Source of the DNA: Bicyclus anynana | Taxonomy: Eukaryota > Arthropoda > Insecta > Lepidoptera > Nymphalidae | DNA length: 64,000 nucleotides | Assembly (NCBI RefSeq): GCF_947172395.1 | Contig: NC_069107.1 | Location: 10,026,101-10,090,100, forward strand | Direction of reading: 5' to 3' | Shown: in pieces, positions 60,684 through 64,000 of the stretch | Layout of the letters: every line of letters starts with the position of its first letter | Position numbering within the stretch: the stretch's first letter is position 1 | Program-made: the position numbers and the translations under genes | The notes under the pieces: model-generated | Told to the model about the DNA's origin: nothing | What the model saw: only the letters and a program-made list of their open reading frames with translations | Databases searched by the model: none

Positions 60684-61058
60684 AGATAAAATTTAAATAT
60701 AGTTTAAATATTATTTAAAACAGAATATTATCATTCAGCGAGTCTCACATGACTAGAACATGCGTCGTTTGCTTCAGACTGCGTTGCGTAAAAGTATCAT
60801 TGAAAAAAAATAAGTTCACGAACCCCAAACATGATCTTTAACCGGATAGTTTTACCAATATACCAACTTACTTATCTGTATTAATATCATTCAAAGAACG
60901 TATACGTAGCAAAACAAAACATAAACATTGTAATAGAACTGGTAATTTCAGATTTTGACTATAAATCTGCTACAGCATGTAACATGAAGATAATAATCTC
61001 TCGAAGGCACCGCAAATCCGCAGCAATTCAAGTTAATCTGTGCTGGCGGCCGGCAGCG

Positions 61059-61087
61059 TGACGTCACTGTATTTTATAGTGACGTCA
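61059..61087. promoter_or_regulatory. Paired perfect CRE palindromes
   Basis: TGACGTCA at 61059-61066 and again at 61080-61087, 21 bp apart, in a small GC-richer stretch (GCTGGCGGCCGGCAGCG) about 220 bp from the candidate exon at 61304. TGACGTCA is the consensus for CREB/ATF factors. Confidence 0.45.
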
Positions 61088-61303
61088 AACATATACCTAC
61101 AGAAGTTACTCGTTCGTTAAACTTGATTGCGTTATAATAATTGTTTCATTAAAATACATTATTTTAACTTTGACACTTCAAGACATTCAGACATCGAGTT
61201 TGTGTTCTGTCAATAAATGAAGACAAGATTTCTTTGTTAATTATTTTCTCTGATCCACCCTTCGGTTCGCTTACGAGTAGCTCTCGAGCTCGCATACACT
61301 TAC

Positions 61304-61325
61304 CTGTAAAGCTGCTACGATCCAT
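61304..61325 (-). CDS. Candidate alternative first coding exon of the ClC gene
   Basis: ATG GAT CGT AGC AGC TTT ACA G followed by a perfect CAG|GTAAGT donor. It ends in phase 1, which matches ClC exon 3 (31140, phase 1), the nearest downstream minus-strand exon in that phase, and would give MDRSSFTG fused to YVWRHTFARLG. There is no transcript evidence, the intron would be ~30 kb, and a chance ATG plus donor is possible. Confidence 0.25.
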
Positions 61326-61385
61326 TATTGAGTTTATGGTAAACACCCAATCAAAAAAAGAGCAACAATTATAATCGTAAATATC

Positions 61386-61500
61386 ATCTATAGTAATATT
61401 ATAAAGCTGAAGAGTGTGTTTGTTTGCTTGAACGCGCTAATCTCAGGAATTACAGGTACTATTTGAACAATTCTTTCAGTGTTAGATTGCCCATAATACA
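61386..61500 (+). mobile_element. Helitron-like element, 5' part
   Basis: TCTATAGTAATATTATAAAG followed by GAACGCGCTAATCTCAGG; the 3' end is missing. Confidence 0.7.
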
Positions 61501-61504
61501 TAAA

Positions 61505-62390
61505 ATAAGCTTTCATTTGACATATTAGACGACTAAATAACTGATGAGTATAAATAAATAACATTACTTAACTGTTTACATCTGGCAACTCCACAGTTGC
61601 ACTGTGAAAGCAGGCAACCATTACGTTTTCACATGTTGTGGGCATATTCTATTAACTAGTGTAAGATTTTTTTTTAATTAAGAGGGAAGGAGTTTATTAC
61701 ATTAAAAATAAACCTAATGCATTCAAAACTATTTCGCCGCAGTTTATATAGGCAACCTATATGCAATGTGTCAATTTGAATATTTTCTATAATTTTTTCC
61801 GTATCCCATTTACTTAAATAACAGATGAGAAGAGGGTATATATTCCTAATGCCGAATCGCGAACTATAAGCTAAATATGTACAATTGAAATAAACGAACT
61901 TTAACTTAAACATTCTAGGCTGCACATATATCACGCGTATGTACCATAATCAGCAGTAACGTCCCATATAAACCGCAGGCCACTGTTAACTCCAACAGCT
62001 GATAAAGACCGATAGCAATATTTGACTTTTAATATTTTCTCATTTCTTGCGTACTTAATGTTTTGCTTGTTCACAGAGTTAATTAACCTTGTAATCTTTT
62101 TGGTGAAACAATATTTTCCGTGGAGAATTTTAAACAACACTCATCATTTTTTTTTAATTATTAGAAAACGGACGTCATCCCCTCCTAGCAAGACTGCGAG
62201 CGAGACCCAACAAGATCTTGAATATGTTTTAGCAGGCATGTTTGACTCGCCAATCCTTCATGTTTTTTCCAATACAGACATAAAGGATATGGTCCATTTC
62301 AGGTCCAATCTTGTACCCCGTATCATAAAATTTTTAAAATTACAAGTATTTTCGTAAAATCTAAATAAGTGAACAAAACGAATTAAATAA
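61505..62390. other. AT-rich intergenic, no gene recognised
   Basis: Several 69-111 codon frames on both strands overlap here, as expected for AT-rich DNA; none has a recognisable domain. Confidence 0.4.
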
Positions 62391-62394
62391 AAAG

Positions 62395-62700
62395 AAATAA
62401 ATAAAATTAAAGCCCAAGTTTTTGAGTTATATCAAAATGGCGCCCTTAAAGCAACTATGACATGACAATTAACAGCAAACGTCAAATCGACTACTGCATT
62501 GAAAACGTCATCAATCCGCAATCATCACACATAGTAGTGTTGCATTTCTTGGGAGAGAATAAATATTATTTCAAAAGAATGACTGATCCTGGGCTCCATA
62601 CAATTTTGGATTATCTCCTTTCTGTCATTAATAAGCCAACTAATTTTACCTACTTACAACAAAGGTACCTAGTATATAAGCCAACTGACCATGGTCGGAA
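62395..62700 (+). repeat. Dispersed repeat (pair with 12555-12856)
   Basis: Reverse-complement relative of the intronic repeat at 12555-12856; the 81-codon frame at 62462 lies within it. Confidence 0.72.
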
Positions 62701-62814
62701 AACTTAGAATTCACGTATTGGATGAAGTGTACAGTGACGTAGCGTACACTGCCCTGTTTTCTATTTTGTTTTTCAATAAACCTGCGGCAAAGAGTGTGGG
62801 AAGGGACTTTGAAA

Positions 62815-63330
62815 TCTATACTTATAATAAAATAGGTCGAATTCTATACATTCGCAATTTGAGATTTTACTACCATTTGTAACACCAAACGTTACCGTGG
62901 CAATGAATATTACGAATTCTGTACATTTTGTACATTCTGTACATTGAAGATATTTTGAAAATTTTTGTTGGGTGGCATTATATAATCGATACTGAAGCTA
63001 AATTTATATTTTTTTATCTGCCTGTCTGTCCGTGTTTTTTTGTTATTCAAGCATCACGCTGAAACTACTAAATGAATTCAAATGAAACTTGGCACGGTTT
63101 AAGACCATAATACGGAGAAGGTTATAGGATACTTTTTATTGTCAAAATAAAATAAGAAGGGGGTGAGATAGGGGTTGAAAGTTTGTATGGAAAGTCCTTA
63201 ATTTTTAGAGTTACAGTACTAAAAATTTGATCATAAATCATAAAAAAATTTATAATTTAAACTCTAAAGTGGTGAAACAGGACTTCAAAAGTCACATTGA
63301 TTTCGCCGCGAAGTCGCGAGCGTCCGCTAG
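62815..63330 (+). mobile_element. Helitron-like element, second family
   Basis: Starts TCTATACTTATAATAAAAT after A and ends GTCCGCTAG before T. 516 bp, colinear with 44589-45170 with small indels. Confidence 0.82.
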
Positions 63331-63711
63331 TAAATAATAAAATTAAGTTGGTTAAATAAGCTAATATGTGATGATGAGGAAAACAAAATCAAGTGATTTG
63401 CGCAGTCTCTACAAAGCCACATCATCATCATCGATAATTGGTGATGACGCTTGGACAATAAATTCCACTGGTCAGTGTGAATCAACGAAATGTACACGTC
63501 CAGGCAATAAACCCAATTACTGGCCAGGCTATTTATAACAACTAGTGGGAATTACTATAAATAGTCTCGAGGAATTAGGTTACATCTTTAAACAATGACT
63601 TTGAACTTTTAATAAGTGTTCGTTATTGTAGGGAGTACCTCTGTGACGTAGTTCAATAAATGTAAGGTACAAGGTTCGACTGGCCGCTAGGCCATTAAAA
63701 CAGTCTGGTGG

Positions 63712-63860
63712 GTGGAAATCCAATTTCAAGTGAAAATCCACACCCCATTCGTTTTCTACACGACATCGTACCGGAACGCTAAAACGCTTGGCGGGCGACG
63801 TCGCCGCTAGGGTGGTAACTATTCACGGCCGAAGTCTTCCACCAGCCAAAAACATTTACT
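63712..63860 (-). mobile_element. SINE (family B), partial
   Basis: Reverse copy with ACGACATCGTACCGGAACGC and CCACCAGCC, preceded by a tRNA-like remnant at about 63635-63705. Confidence 0.75.
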
Positions 63861-64000
63861 TTATTTATTACATTTATTATATTTACAAACTTTCATATAT
63901 GTATATGCATTTAGTAAAAAGTTGTCAATAAAATTAGCTAAGTACAAACAGACATTGTTATTTTATTTATTTATTTGTTTATAGACAATACAAATACAGG

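Noticed and set aside
61674..62140. Adjacent 86- and 69-codon minus-strand frames
   Set aside because: AT-rich low-information sequence; no motif of reverse transcriptase or any other family could be seen.
62462..62707. 81-codon frame starting MTINSKRQIDYC
   Set aside because: Lies in a dispersed repeat whose reverse copy is in a ClC intron at 12555-12856.
1..64000. CRISPR arrays, prokaryotic operons, defence islands
   Set aside because: The window is clearly eukaryotic; its short repeats are SINEs, MITEs and satellites without spacer structure.

Overview
This window comes from a eukaryotic nuclear genome, most likely a moth or butterfly. The evidence is spliced genes with GT-AG introns and clean exon phases, low GC outside exons, and a dense load of tRNA-headed SINEs, Helitron-like elements with A|T insertion sites, hAT-type MITEs and RTE-like LINE 3' ends, all of kinds I associate with Lepidoptera. 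No prokaryotic operon structure is present. Most open frames here are TE debris or chance. Three protein-coding loci and one tRNA gene are well supported.

Layout. (1) 636-2461, plus strand: the last three coding exons of an activin/inhibin-beta-type TGF-beta ligand, with its 5' part outside the window. (2) 2462-10550: AT-rich intergenic DNA with MITE or foldback elements, a (GAT)n microsatellite and perfect short hairpins. (3) 11334-33948, minus strand: a complete 23-exon ClC-2/ClC-a-type voltage-gated chloride channel of 968 residues. All phases agree and the assembled CDS is 2907 nt. Its last coding exon runs into a 121-bp minisatellite whose units each carry the final ~24 codons and the stop. 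Its introns hold an intact tRNA-Ser(GCT) on the opposite strand, partial copies of its own exons, and many transposons. The activin-like and ClC genes converge tail to tail. (4) 34-43.7 kb: intergenic SINEs, Helitron-like elements and other repeats. (5) 43776-44512, plus strand: a compact single-exon gene with a TATA box and polyA signals. It encodes a secreted 202-residue precursor with eight 14-residue repeats, a KNKR processing site and a C-terminal Cys-rich peptide. The spacing of that peptide (C-x2-G-Y-x5-G-x-C) matches the growth-blocking/ENF cytokine peptides. It is the best candidate for something undescribed. (6) 44.5-64 kb: TE-rich sequence with nested and foldback elements and a possible distal first exon for the channel at 61.3 kb.

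The genes are not an operon or pathway. They encode a secreted growth factor, a plasma-membrane chloride channel and a candidate cytokine-like peptide. The recurring theme is local duplication and snap-back rearrangement: exon fragments copied into neighbouring introns, a stop-codon-bearing minisatellite, a 5'-inverted LINE, and several short perfect palindromes. One palindrome sits inside a SINE, where other copies show the ancestral state.
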